NCBI GenBank assembly: GCA_001899585.1
Contig: MKWE01000031.1
Location: 67,581 to 131,580 of the forward strand
From: Rhodospirillales bacterium 70-18
GTDB taxonomy: Bacteria; Pseudomonadota; Alphaproteobacteria; Acetobacterales; Acetobacteraceae
DNA length: 64,000 nt
Direction: 5' to 3'
Shown here: positions 45,105 to 52,948 of the stretch, piece by piece
How positions within the stretch are numbered: position 1 is the first letter of the stretch
Layout: each line of letters begins with the position of its first letter
Notes under the pieces: generated by a model
What the model was told of the DNA's origin: nothing
The model's database searches: none
What the model saw: the letters and a program-made list of their open reading frames with translations, nothing else
Translations under genes and position numbers: made by a program

Positions 45105-45869
45105 CTAAGCCGACCCGCCGCGCCGCAGCAGATAACCGGCGCCACGCACCGATTGCAGCACCCGGTGGCCGTCCCCCTCCGGCGTCAGCTTGTGGCGCAG
45201 CTGGAACACCAGCTGGTCGATACTCCGGTCGTCCACCCGCCATGGCCGGCGCAGCACGTGTTGCGACAATTCGTCGCGCGACACCGGCTGCCCCTGGCCC
45301 AGGATCAGCCGCTCCAGCAGCGAGAACTCGGCGGCGGTCAGGTCGATCGGCTGGTGCTGCGCGTCGTGGACGGTTCCGGCCTCGAGATCGACCACCACGC
45401 CGCCGAATTGGACCAGCCGTTCCCCCTCGCGCGGCCGCACGAGGACATGCGGGCCACTGCCCGCCAAGCCATTGCCCGCCGGATGGGTGGCGGCATGGGC
45501 CGGCGCGCCCGCAGACACCCGGCGATGCACGGCATGGATGCGGGCCACCAGTTCGCGCGGGTTGGGCGGCTTCAGCACGTAGTCGTCCGCCCCAAGCTCC
45601 AGGCTCAGCACGCGGTCCGCCTCGTCGGCGATGCCGGACACCACGATGATACCGCAGCTGCCATCTTCCACCAGCCACCGGATCAGCGACACGCCGCTGG
45701 TGTCGGGCAGGCCGATATCCACCAGCACCACATCCGGGCTCATGCTGTGCTTGAGGCGCTTCGCCTCCGCCCCGGTGGCGGCCCAGGCCACGACGATGCC
45801 GGACATCTCCAGAAGCGCGCGCACCGCGCTGGCCACCGCCACCTCGTCCTCGACCAGCAGCACGCGCAT
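45105..45869 (-). CDS. OmpR-family response regulator
   Basis: The 254-residue regulator has a receiver (MRVLLVEDEV at the start; D51 in LVDIGLP is the phospho-acceptor; VLKPPNP carries the lysine) and a C-terminal winged helix of the OmpR type (IDLTAAEFSLLERLI to VRGAGYLLRR). The start ATG 45869 is chosen because GAGG lies eight bases before it and the family begins right at the receiver; an ATG pair at 45929/45926 after GGAGGGG would add 20 residues. The partner kinase is unknown. Its promoter region lies in the 377-base gap to the next gene. Confidence 0.86.
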   Translation of the reverse strand: MRVLLVEDEVAVASAVRALLEMSGIVVAWAATGAEAKRLKHSMSPDVVLVDIGLPDTSGVSLIRWLVEDGSCGIIVVSGIADEADRVLSLELGADDYVLKPPNPRELVARIHAVHRRVSAGAPAHAATHPAGNGLAGSGPHVLVRPREGERLVQFGGVVVDLEAGTVHDAQHQPIDLTAAEFSLLERLILGQGQPVSRDELSQHVLRRPWRVDDRSIDQLVFQLRHKLTPEGDGHRVLQSVRGAGYLLRRGGSA

Positions 45870-45929
45870 CTGCTGCGCCTCGCCATCGGTCTCGCCGGGC
45901 TGCCTGGGAAACTGGTCCTGGGACATCAT

Positions 45930-46246
45930 TTCACACGCCCGCCCCTCCGTATCCGCCATCCATGCCGCGCGGATCCCGCCGCCGCGGTCCCATGGCATGC
46001 GTGCGCCTGCACCAAAGCGACCGCTTCATTCTGCGGGCCGCTTCGGCCGCGTGGCGAAAATACCGATTGGTATCAGTCCACTGGCCCACAAGATCGCCCC
46101 ACCCGAAGGATTTTCTGCCCGGAGCCGAGATCATGCACGTCCAAAACGATAACATCGATGTAAATAGTGTCCACTTTCGTGATGGCATGCAACGGATACA
46201 TAGATGCGCCGCCATCCACCCTTGCGCAGGCGGCGGACAGCCAGCG
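45930..46246. other. 317-base intergenic region with two palindromes
   Basis: This gap between the OmpR-type gene and the VOC-family gene is the longest non-coding stretch of the window. It is locally AT-rich near 46140-46170. It holds ATACC-GATT-GGTAT at 46060-46073 and the perfect palindrome ACATCGATGT at 46152-46161. A 94-codon minus-strand frame through it has no protein-like composition and is not called. It probably carries the promoter of the OmpR-type gene; the terminator of the VOC gene may also lie here. Confidence 0.5.
46060..46073. promoter_or_regulatory. ATACC-N4-GGTAT inverted repeat
   Basis: A perfect five-base inverted repeat with a four-base centre (ATACCGATTGGTAT) lies about 190 bases upstream of the OmpR-type start at 45869 and on the far side of the VOC gene. 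It has operator geometry, but no regulator can be assigned to it. Confidence 0.3.
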
Positions 46247-46663
46247 TCACCCGGGCTGCCCCGCTGCGACCGTCTCCGTGGGCGGGAAGTTCAGCTCCAC
46301 CGCGATGCCGTCGGGGTCGTACAGAAACAGCTGCGTCTGCCGGTCGCGCGGGATCACCCTCTCGGTATAGGCAACGCCGCGCGCGGCCAGGCGCTGCTTC
46401 ATCTCGGCCAGCCCGGTGCAGGAGAAGGCGATGTGGTCGAACAGCCCGGTGGGCTGGCGCACCCGCTCCGGCAGCCCCGCCTCGCCCTCGCGCGGGCCGA
46501 TCAGGTGCACCGTCGGCACCTCGCCGCAATACAGCCAGTAACCGGGGAAGCCGAGCGGCGGGCGATACCCCACCGGCAGGCCCAGCACCTCGGCATAGAA
46601 GCCGCGCGTGGCCTCCAGGTCGGCCGGGCGGATGGTGTAGTGGTTCAGCGCGTTCAGGGGCAT
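46247..46663 (-). CDS. VOC family protein (glyoxalase/dioxygenase-like)
   Basis: The 138-residue protein has the paired beta-alpha-beta-beta-beta units of the vicinal oxygen chelate fold. Motifs: LNHYTIRPADLEATRGFYAEVLGL at the N-terminus with a metal-ligand histidine (H8), FDHIAFSC in the middle, and FLYDPDGIAVELNF at the end with the glutamate ligand. It could be a dioxygenase, a glyoxalase-like isomerase or a resistance protein; the fold cannot tell. It lies 38 bases downstream of a flavin-dependent acyl-CoA-dehydrogenase-like gene on the same strand, which suggests a joint role in breakdown of a small, perhaps aromatic, compound. Confidence 0.83.
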   Translation of the reverse strand: MPLNALNHYTIRPADLEATRGFYAEVLGLPVGYRPPLGFPGYWLYCGEVPTVHLIGPREGEAGLPERVRQPTGLFDHIAFSCTGLAEMKQRLAARGVAYTERVIPRDRQTQLFLYDPDGIAVELNFPPTETVAAGQPG

Positions 46664-46701
46664 GGCGGCCTCGGGTGGTTATACGGCATCATCATCATGG
46701 A

Positions 46702-47889
46702 TCATACGAATCGCAGGCCCGGGGTCAGCCCCAGCATGTGGGCGCCCACCGTCTCGAAATGCGAGCTGCGCGCCTGCACCTGCTGGGTCACGCTATGCAT
46801 GTCGCGGAACCGCCGCTCGAACGGGTTGGCCTGGAAGATCGCGGTGGCGCCGGCCTCCTGCCAGCACATGTCCACCACCTCGCGCGCCTGGTGGGTAGCA
46901 TAGGTCGCGGCCAGGCGGATGCCCATGCGCCGCTCCATATCCAGCTCCCCGCCCGCCGCCACATGCTCCCACGCCTCGTCCAGCGTGCTCAGCAGCAGCG
47001 TCCGCGCCGCCCGCAGCCGCGCCTCCGCCAGCGCCAGCTCGCGGTGCAGCACCGGGCTGTCGCGCAGCGCGCGGCTGGAGCTGCCGGGCGTCTTCTCCCG
47101 CGCCAGCGCCAGGAAAGCGTCCAGCATCCCCCGCGCGATCCCCAGCGCCACGCCTGCGAAGCCCGACGCATAGGCATGCGTGGTGGTGAAGCGGTACAGC
47201 AGCCCCGCATGCCGGCGCTCGGCGGCGATGTCGCGGCGGACCGACATGTCCTCGGGCACGAACAGCCCCTCCACCGCATAGGTGTCGCTGCCGGTGCCGC
47301 GCAGCCCCACCACCTGCCATACATCGGTGAGCGTGGCCTCGCCGGCGGGGATCAGCATGGTGCGCTCGATCGGCTGGCCGTCCGGCCCTGCGCGCAGGCG
47401 GCCGTCGCGCTCGCGGACGCGGCAATGGCCGCCGAACCAGGTGGCATGCCGCCCGCCGCTGGCGAAGCTCCAGCTGCCGCTGACCCGGTAGCCGCCCTCC
47501 ACCACCTCCGCCAGCGCCCCCGGCGCCGCCTGCCCCCAGGCCAGCACGGCGCGCGGATCGCGGCCCCACACGCGATACGCCGCCGCCGGCGCCATGTAGG
47601 CAGCCGCCATCGAGCATCCCGCCGCCTGGCCGATGCACCAGGCGGTGGAGGCATCGGCCACGGCGATCGCCTCCAGCACCTGCACGTGCTCGGACAGCCT
47701 GGCCTCGTCGCCGCCGCACGCATGCGGCAGCAATGTCCGGAAAATCGCCGCCCCATGCAGCGCGTCCAGCAGATCCGCCGGCAGCTCGCGCCCCGCCTCG
47801 ATCCGGTCGGCGGCGGCGGCGACCAGCGGCGCCACCGCCCGTGCCCGGGCCAGCGGAGCGGCCATCGTCAGGTCCTGGACCACGCGCAT
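46702..47889 (-). CDS. Acyl-CoA-dehydrogenase-like flavin-dependent oxidoreductase
   Basis: The 395-residue protein belongs to the acyl-CoA dehydrogenase superfamily, of the group that includes flavin-dependent monooxygenases such as DszC and HsaA. Visible are the N-terminal helical part, VSGSWSFASGGRHATWFGG (beta domain, about residues 153-171) and the C-terminal helical type-2 domain ending QEAGATAIFQANPFERRFRDMHSV. The last block replaces the usual acyl-CoA dehydrogenase catalytic glutamate region. It may therefore hydroxylate or desulfurise its substrate with reduced flavin from a partner, rather than dehydrogenate an acyl-CoA. A VOC gene follows. Start ATG at 47889. Substrate unknown. 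Confidence 0.8.
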   Translation of the reverse strand: MRVVQDLTMAAPLARARAVAPLVAAAADRIEAGRELPADLLDALHGAAIFRTLLPHACGGDEARLSEHVQVLEAIAVADASTAWCIGQAAGCSMAAAYMAPAAAYRVWGRDPRAVLAWGQAAPGALAEVVEGGYRVSGSWSFASGGRHATWFGGHCRVRERDGRLRAGPDGQPIERTMLIPAGEATLTDVWQVVGLRGTGSDTYAVEGLFVPEDMSVRRDIAAERRHAGLLYRFTTTHAYASGFAGVALGIARGMLDAFLALAREKTPGSSSRALRDSPVLHRELALAEARLRAARTLLLSTLDEAWEHVAAGGELDMERRMGIRLAATYATHQAREVVDMCWQEAGATAIFQANPFERRFRDMHSVTQQVQARSSHFETVGAHMLGLTPGLRFV

Positions 47890-47959
47890 GCTGTCCCCCC
47901 GGTTGATTGCGGGGAGTGTCGGCTTTGGCGTGGCGGGAGGTCAACAAGGGAAGGAAGGT

Positions 47960-48002
47960 CTTCTTTTTGTGGACAAAAAGAAGCAAAAAACTTTGCCCGT
48001 TT
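47960..48002. repeat. Composite hairpin repeat, half copy
   Basis: The word CTTCTTTTTGT pairs with ACAAAAAGAAG around a two-base GG loop (47960-47983), followed by CAAAAAACTTT. The same hairpin and neighbouring words recur at 51353-51376 and 57607-57630. This copy lacks the partner hairpin, so it is a half element. It lies in the gap between two minus-strand genes. Confidence 0.75.
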
Positions 48003-48019
48003 GGTGCGAAAGGGGATGG

Positions 48020-49180
48020 TTATGGGGGATAACCATTTAGCCATTCCAGCAATGGCCGCCAGAGTGCCCGCTCCGCGGTCGCGCCGGCGACCATGCCCAC
48101 GTGGCCGGCGCGCGGGGTGTGCAGCACCGCGCCGGGGATCAGGGCCGCCAGCGGGGCGGCGCTCTCCGGCGGCACGATGCGGTCGCGCCCTGGCACCGCG
48201 ACGAAGACCGGCGTTCGCAGCGCGGCGGGATCGACCGGCTGGCCGGCGATCCGCCACACCCCTCTCGCCGGGGCGTTGGCGCCGTACCACTCGGCCAGGC
48301 AGGCGCGCGCCACCGGGGCGGCCAGCGGCACCCCGTCGTTCAGCCAGTCCTCCAGCGCCACGAACATCCTGGCCCGCTCGCTGTCCTGGTCCAGGCTCGC
48401 GAAGCCGCGGTATTTCTCGGCGATGCTCCACGGGTCGAGCATGGCGAACAGCAGCTGCAGCGCATCGATCGGCACCGTGCCGGACAGCGCGATCGCCGGC
48501 TCCAGCAGCGGCAGCAGCCCGGCCATGGCGGCGGCGCGCTCGGCGTCCACAGCATGGAAATCCCACGGCGTGGCCAGCAGCGCCAGCGCCGCCACCCGGT
48601 CCGGCCGGCGCTGGGCGGCGGCCACCGCCAGCAGCCCGCCCATGCAATACCCCGCCAGCACCACCGGCCCCGGCAGGGCCGCCAGCGCCCGCTCCAGCCG
48701 CCCGGCCACATAGTCGGTCAGCGTGAACTGCCGCTCCACCGCGCCCGGCCAGCCCCAGTCCAGCAGCAGCGGCCGCACCCCCTGCGCCGCCAGGAACCGC
48801 AGCATGGAGCGGCCCTCGGCCAGGTCCAGCACATGCGCGCGGTTGACCAGGCTGGGCACGAACAGCACCGGCCGGCCGCTGCCGCCATAATCCAGCACCC
48901 GGCTGCCGCCCTCCGCCCAGATCGCCGGCGGGTCGTCCAGCGTGCGGGTCCAGGGATGGCGGCGATAGGCGGCGATGCCGGCGATCAGCGCCCTATCCTG
49001 CGCCCCCGCTTCCGACAGCACCGCCTCGGCCAGCGCCGCCATCGCCTGAGCCGGCATCGCCTGAGCCGCCATCGCCTGAGCCGCCATCGCCCGCGCCTGC
49101 TCCGCCAGCGTGGCGCTCCACCCCGGCCAGCCGGCGTTCAAGTTCGGCAACGCGCTCAACGAGGCGGTCGATTTCAGCAT
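48020..49180 (-). CDS. phaC: Class III-like poly(3-hydroxyalkanoate) synthase PhaC
   Basis: The roughly 386-residue enzyme polymerises hydroxyacyl-CoA to polyester granules. Its alpha/beta-hydrolase core has the PHA synthase nucleophile motif GYCMGG with the catalytic cysteine, then the family signs LLLDWGWPG before it and AGHVG near the end with the catalytic histidine. Its length is in the class III range (about 360-390), which needs a PhaE partner. The start is uncertain: an ATG at 49180 gives a full-length N-terminus; ATGs at 49276, 49087, 49072, 49057 and 49042 are other in-frame choices. The overlapping PhaE-like frame and a 15-bp tandem repeat make the choice ambiguous. Divergent from phaR. 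Confidence 0.83.
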   Translation of the reverse strand: MLKSTASLSALPNLNAGWPGWSATLAEQARAMAAQAMAAQAMPAQAMAALAEAVLSEAGAQDRALIAGIAAYRRHPWTRTLDDPPAIWAEGGSRVLDYGGSGRPVLFVPSLVNRAHVLDLAEGRSMLRFLAAQGVRPLLLDWGWPGAVERQFTLTDYVAGRLERALAALPGPVVLAGYCMGGLLAVAAAQRRPDRVAALALLATPWDFHAVDAERAAAMAGLLPLLEPAIALSGTVPIDALQLLFAMLDPWSIAEKYRGFASLDQDSERARMFVALEDWLNDGVPLAAPVARACLAEWYGANAPARGVWRIAGQPVDPAALRTPVFVAVPGRDRIVPPESAAPLAALIPGAVLHTPRAGHVGMVAGATAERALWRPLLEWLNGYPP

Positions 49181-49478
49181 CGCGAGGGTCAGGTGCAGCA
49201 GCAGCGGGCGCGGGCCGCGCCGCAGCAGCGGCCCCGGCCGGCCGTGCGCCGCCCCGGCCGTGTCCGGTCGGGTCATGCCCGCCCGCCGGCGGCACCGCGC
49301 GCAGCATCGCCGTGGCGGCGCCCGCCCACAGGCCCAGCAGCGCCTGCCAGGTCTCCTGCGCCTCGCGGTCGGCGGCCAGCGCCGCCAGTTCGCTCTGCAC
49401 CAGGGTGACCCAGTCGCGGGCAAGCGCCTGCAGCGCCGGATCGCCGGGGCCGTCCTGGGGTGGGTCGCTGCCGGTCAT
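48993..49478 (-). CDS. PhaE-like subunit, overlapping phaC out of frame
   Basis: The 161-residue frame starts MTGSDPPQDGPGDPALQALARDW after GGAGGAAGG. It has the helical N-terminus and a coiled coil (DAEIDRLVERVAELERRLAGVE, about residues 99-120) expected of a PHA synthase partner, followed by a glycine/serine/aspartate repeat tail from the 15-bp repeat at 49038-49097. It runs on inside phaC in another frame. The first 120 residues look real; the tail beyond about 49100 may be an accident of the repeat. It may be a true PhaE-type partner whose end has shifted. phaE as a name is not proven. Confidence 0.6.
   Translation of the reverse strand: MTGSDPPQDGPGDPALQALARDWVTLVQSELAALAADREAQETWQALLGLWAGAATAMLRAVPPAGGHDPTGHGRGGARPAGAAAAARPAPAAAAPDPRDAEIDRLVERVAELERRLAGVERHAGGAGAGDGGSGDGGSGDAGSGDGGAGRGGAVGSGGAG
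49038..49097. repeat. 15-bp tandem repeat in the phaE/phaC overlap
   Basis: Four copies of GCCATCGCCTGAGCC (the second has GGC in first position, the last is degenerate) lie where the two frames overlap. On the minus strand one frame reads (SGDGG)-type repeats, the other AMAAQ-type repeats with an ATG in each unit, so copy number could change both proteins together without a frameshift. Confidence 0.8.
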
Positions 49479-49598
49479 CCGTCATCCTTCCTCCCGGCGC
49501 GGGGCCTTTCATTAAACCGCACGCCGGCCGACGGCGCATGTTCCTTTGCTGCGCCGCGTCATGCTAGACTTGCCCACCAATACCCGCGAGGGGACCAG

Positions 49599-50210
49599 AT
49601 GTCGCAGACAGGCACCGCCGACAGCGAAGCGAACCAGGGCGACAAGCCGCCCGTGGTGGTCAAGAAATACGCCAACCGGCGGCTCTATAACACGGAAAGT
49701 TCCAGCTACATCACGCTGGACACGCTGGCGGAAATGGTGCGCGGCGGGCGGGACTTCGTCGTCTACGACGCCAAGACCGGCGAGGACATCACCCGCTCGG
49801 TGCTGACCCAGATCATTGTGGAAGAGGAAAGCAAAGGCCGCGCCCTGCTGCCGACCGGCTTCCTGCGCCAGTTGATCGGCTTCTACGGCGACTCCATGCA
49901 GTCGGTGGTGCCGAAATACCTGGAACAGGCGATGACCGCCTTCGCCGAGCAGCAGGACAAGGTCAGCAAGGCGGTGGCGCAGACCATGGGCCCGTTCTTC
50001 CCGCCGGGCCTGGAAGAGGTCGGCCGGCAGAACCGCGCCATGATGGAACGCGCGATGAGCCTGTTCACCCCCTTCCTGCCGCAGGAACCCAAGCCCGAAT
50101 CAAAGCCCGCCAGCCAGGCCGAGATCGACGCCCTGCGCGCGGAGGTGGACAGCCTGCGCAAGCAGCTCGCCGCCGCCCGTGCCGCCGCCCCGCGCAGCGC
50201 CGCCGACTGA
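49599..50210 (+). CDS. phaR: Polyhydroxyalkanoate synthesis repressor PhaR
   Basis: The 203-residue regulator binds PHA granules and represses phasin genes. The N-terminal PHB/PHA accumulation regulator domain is clear: KKYANRRLYNTESSSYITLDTLAEMVRGGRDFVVYDAKTGEDITRSVLTQIIVEEE (about residues 22-77). A helical middle and a C-terminal coiled coil (about 170-195) follow. The ATG 49599 has GAGGGG at good distance. It is divergent from the phaE/phaC genes, the usual arrangement, and shares their 120-base promoter region. It is followed 26 bases later by a hydrolase gene. Confidence 0.93.
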   Translation: MSQTGTADSEANQGDKPPVVVKKYANRRLYNTESSSYITLDTLAEMVRGGRDFVVYDAKTGEDITRSVLTQIIVEEESKGRALLPTGFLRQLIGFYGDSMQSVVPKYLEQAMTAFAEQQDKVSKAVAQTMGPFFPPGLEEVGRQNRAMMERAMSLFTPFLPQEPKPESKPASQAEIDALRAEVDSLRKQLAAARAAAPRSAAD

Positions 50211-50236
50211 CCCCACCCGTTTCGGAGACCGCCCCG

Positions 50237-51256
50237 ATGTCCTGGCCCGTGCAGAGCGGCACGTTCCGCCTCGGCGATTTTCCCGTGCAGCAGGGCGGCG
50301 TGATCCGCGACGCCCGCATCGCCTGGCGCACCCACGGCACGCTGAACGCCGCGCGCGACAACGTGATCCTGTATCCCTGCTCGTACACCGCGCAGCATCC
50401 GGGCATGGAGTTCCTGATCGGGCCGGACGGCATCCTGGACCCGACGCGCTGGTTCATCGTCATCCCCAACATGTTCTCCAACGGCCTCTCCTCCGGGGCG
50501 GCCGAAACGCCGGACTACCCGGCCGTGGTCACCGGCTGGGACCTGGTGCAGTCGCAGCGCCGCCTGCTCGCCGAGGTGTTCGGCGTGACGAAGCTGGCCG
50601 CGGTCTACGGCTTCTTGATGGGTGCGCAGCAGGCCTATCACTGGGCGGCGATCTGCCCGGAGATGGTGGAGCGTGCCTTCGTGGTGTGCGGCAGCGCCCG
50701 CACCGCGGTGCATAACCGGGTGTTCCTGTCCGCCCTGCTGCGCACGCTGGAGGCGGCGCCCGAGCATCTCGGCGGCGGCCGCTTCAGCGCCGAGCCCAAG
50801 GCCAGCCTGCGCGCCTTCGGCCATATCTATGCCGGCTGGGCGCTCAGCCAGGATTTCTATCGCGCCGGGCTGTACCAGAGCGTGCTGGGCGCGCCAGACC
50901 TGGAGACCTTCCTGCGCACCGACTGGGAGGAACGCTACTACACCCTGCGCGCCGCCAATCTGTATGCCCAGATCGTCACCTGGATGCATGGCGACATCAG
51001 CGCCAACTCGCTCTACGAGGGCGATCTGAGCCACGCTTTGGGGGCGATTCAGGCGAAAATGCTGCTGCTTCCGGGCGAAACCGACCTGTATTTCCGCGTT
51101 GCCGACAACGCCGCCGAGCTGCCGCTGCTCCGGCATGGCGCGCTGCGGCCGATCCCCGGCATTTGGGGCCATCGCGCCGGCAACCCCAACCCGGCTTTGC
51201 TGCCGGCGGAGTTCGCGTTCCTGCGGGATGCGGTGCGGGGGTGGATGGAGCAGTAA
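50237..51256 (+). CDS. MetX-like alpha/beta-hydrolase lacking the nucleophile serine
   Basis: The 339-residue protein belongs to the homoserine O-acetyltransferase-like alpha/beta-hydrolase group. In this family the nucleophile lies in a G-x-S-M-G-x-Q motif. Here that motif reads GFLMGAQQAYHWA (residues 125-137): the serine position is L127, encoded by TTG at 50615-50617, one base from TCG. The other triad members look intact (D of GETDLYF near residue 281 and H of GIWGHRAG near residue 311). Either the protein is inactive as an acyltransferase, or it uses another chemistry, or the window carries a mutation. It follows phaR by 26 bases. The rest of the frame shows no damage. Confidence 0.85.
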   Translation: MSWPVQSGTFRLGDFPVQQGGVIRDARIAWRTHGTLNAARDNVILYPCSYTAQHPGMEFLIGPDGILDPTRWFIVIPNMFSNGLSSGAAETPDYPAVVTGWDLVQSQRRLLAEVFGVTKLAAVYGFLMGAQQAYHWAAICPEMVERAFVVCGSARTAVHNRVFLSALLRTLEAAPEHLGGGRFSAEPKASLRAFGHIYAGWALSQDFYRAGLYQSVLGAPDLETFLRTDWEERYYTLRAANLYAQIVTWMHGDISANSLYEGDLSHALGAIQAKMLLLPGETDLYFRVADNAAELPLLRHGALRPIPGIWGHRAGNPNPALLPAEFAFLRDAVRGWMEQ

Positions 51257-51262
51257 GGAAGG

Positions 51263-51376
51263 GGTTCTTTTTTGAAAAAAAGAACCAAAAAACTTCTGTT
51301 CGTTGACGCCGCACGCACTCACCAAGTCCCTGCCAACGAATATGGTTTTTTGCTTCTTTTTGTCCACAAAAAGAAG
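51263..51376. repeat. Composite hairpin repeat, full copy
   Basis: A 114-base element with two outer hairpins (GGTTCTTTTTT/AAAAAAGAACC at 51263-51286 and CTTCTTTTTGT/ACAAAAAGAAG at 51353-51376) and inner inverted words CAAAAAAC/GTTTTTTG and TTCGTTG/CAACGAA that pair the two ends, leaving a variable centre. It fills the gap between the MetX-like hydrolase and the monooxygenase. The outer hairpins with long T/A runs may also terminate transcription in both directions. Confidence 0.8.
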
Positions 51377-51418
51377 ACCTGCCTTCCCTCCCTCTTCCTC
51401 CCCCGCTAGCCTCCCGCC

Positions 51419-52807
51419 ATGACCGACGTCCAATCCGTCTACCAACGCGGCCTCGGCGGCCCACCGGCCGGGCCCAACAGCAAAGGCAGCAAGCGCGTCG
51501 CGGTGATCGGCGCCGGCGCCTGCGGCCTGTGCGCCGCCAAGTATCTGTTGCAGGTCGGTTTCGACGTGACAGTGTTCGAGATCGGCAGCCAGATCGGCGG
51601 CATGTGGTGCTACAATAACGACAGCGGCCGCTCCTCCGCCTATCGCACGCTACACATCAACACCTCGCGCGGCGTCACCCGTTTCAGCGACCTGGACTTC
51701 GACGACGAGACCCAGCCTTTCCCCGACCATTTCGACATGCACCGCTATCTGGTGAAATACGCCGACCATTTCGGCGTCACCCCGCGCATCCGCTTCAACA
51801 GCGAGGTCACCCGCGTCCACCCCGCCTTCGACCCGGCGCGCGAGTCGCCGAACTGGGACGTGACGCTGGCCGACGGCAGCGTGCAGCATTTCGACTCGGT
51901 GATCGCCGCCACCGGCCACCTCACCCGGCCGCTGCACGCGCCGCAATTGCAGGCGTTCGGCGGCACGTATTTGCATTCCCACCACTACCGCGAGCCGGAA
52001 CCTTACGTCGGCAAGCGCATCTGCGTGGTCGGCGTCGGCAACAGCGCCTGCGACATCGCCAGCGACCTGTGCGTCACCTCGCCGCGCTGCGTGCTGGTGG
52101 CGCGCTCGGGCGTGGTGATCCTGCCCAAGCTGATGTTCGGCCGCGCCTTCACCGAGATCACCGCCCGCATCCAGAACCCGTGGATTCCGCGCCGGCTGCG
52201 GCAGCGGCTGATCCGCTTCCTGGTCTGGCTGGTGCATGGCGACATGGGCAAGCTCGGCTTCAAGCGTCCCACCGAACTGACCCACGTCACCTCCAACGCC
52301 ACCGTGGTGACCGACATCGCCTATCGCCGCATCGCGGTGAAGCAGGGCATCGTCGGGGTGGAGGACCGCACCATCCGCTTCGCCGACGGCACCGCCGAGG
52401 CGTTCGACGTGCTGATCGCCGCCACCGGTTATGAGATCGATCTCGATTTCATTCCGCCCGAGGTGCTGAAGGTGGCGGACAACGCGCTGCCGCTGTACCT
52501 GCGCATGGTGCCGCCGGACTGGCCGGGCCTGTTCTTCCTGGGCTTCTTCAACACCGACACCGCGCTCAACATGGTCTTCGAGCACCAGGCCCGCTGGGTG
52601 CGCGAGATTCTGCTGGACAACGCCGTGCTACCCGAACCGGCGGCGATGCGCGCGGCCATCGCCGAGCGCACCCGCTGGTATGCCGGCCGCTACAAGCACA
52701 CCGCCCGCCATACCATCGAGGAGGAGCATGTGCACTACCTGACCGACCTGCGCCGCGCGATGAAGGCGATGCTGGCGCGCCGGCCGGCCGCGAAAAGGGC
52801 GGCGTAA
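51419..52807 (+). CDS. Flavin-containing monooxygenase
   Basis: The 462-residue FAD/NADPH monooxygenase of the FMO/Baeyer-Villiger group has FAD-binding VIGAGACGLCAAKYL (GxGxxG, about residue 25), the FMO fingerprint FGGTYLHSHHY (FxGxxxHxxxY, about residue 180), NADPH-binding VGVGNSACDIASD (about residue 203) and the ATGYEIDLD motif near 340. It oxygenates soft nucleophiles such as S, N or carbonyl compounds; the substrate is not evident. It precedes a Liv-type ABC transporter by 141 bases, so it may act on a related imported compound. The ATG at 51419 is the first of the frame. The 5' gap contains a hairpin repeat. Confidence 0.9.
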   Translation: MTDVQSVYQRGLGGPPAGPNSKGSKRVAVIGAGACGLCAAKYLLQVGFDVTVFEIGSQIGGMWCYNNDSGRSSAYRTLHINTSRGVTRFSDLDFDDETQPFPDHFDMHRYLVKYADHFGVTPRIRFNSEVTRVHPAFDPARESPNWDVTLADGSVQHFDSVIAATGHLTRPLHAPQLQAFGGTYLHSHHYREPEPYVGKRICVVGVGNSACDIASDLCVTSPRCVLVARSGVVILPKLMFGRAFTEITARIQNPWIPRRLRQRLIRFLVWLVHGDMGKLGFKRPTELTHVTSNATVVTDIAYRRIAVKQGIVGVEDRTIRFADGTAEAFDVLIAATGYEIDLDFIPPEVLKVADNALPLYLRMVPPDWPGLFFLGFFNTDTALNMVFEHQARWVREILLDNAVLPEPAAMRAAIAERTRWYAGRYKHTARHTIEEEHVHYLTDLRRAMKAMLARRPAAKRAA

Positions 52808-52896
52808 CGGGTTCCACCGCCGAAACATCCCTGTTAGCGTTGCCGCCGAACTGATCGGGCCGCCCCTGCCGGGGACCGGGCCGGCAAGCAAAATGA

Positions 52897-52926
52897 GGCG
52901 CCGGCGGCACTCTGCCGGCCGGCGCC
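52897..52926. other. GC-rich stem-loop before the binding-protein gene
   Basis: An eight-base stem (GGCGCCGG at 52897-52904, CCGGCGCC at 52919-52926) continues into CGGC/GCCG (52905-52908/52914-52917) with a one-base bulge and loop ACTCT. It ends 22 bases before the ATG of the Liv binding protein. There is no T-run, so it is not a typical terminator; it could stabilise or attenuate the mRNA. Confidence 0.4.
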
Positions 52927-52948
52927 CGCAGCTGAAGGGGTGGTGTCT

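Noticed and set aside
45931..46215. 94-codon minus-strand ORF in the OmpR-VOC gap
   Set aside because: Composition differs from genes here, no motif and no ribosome-binding site; kept as non-coding.
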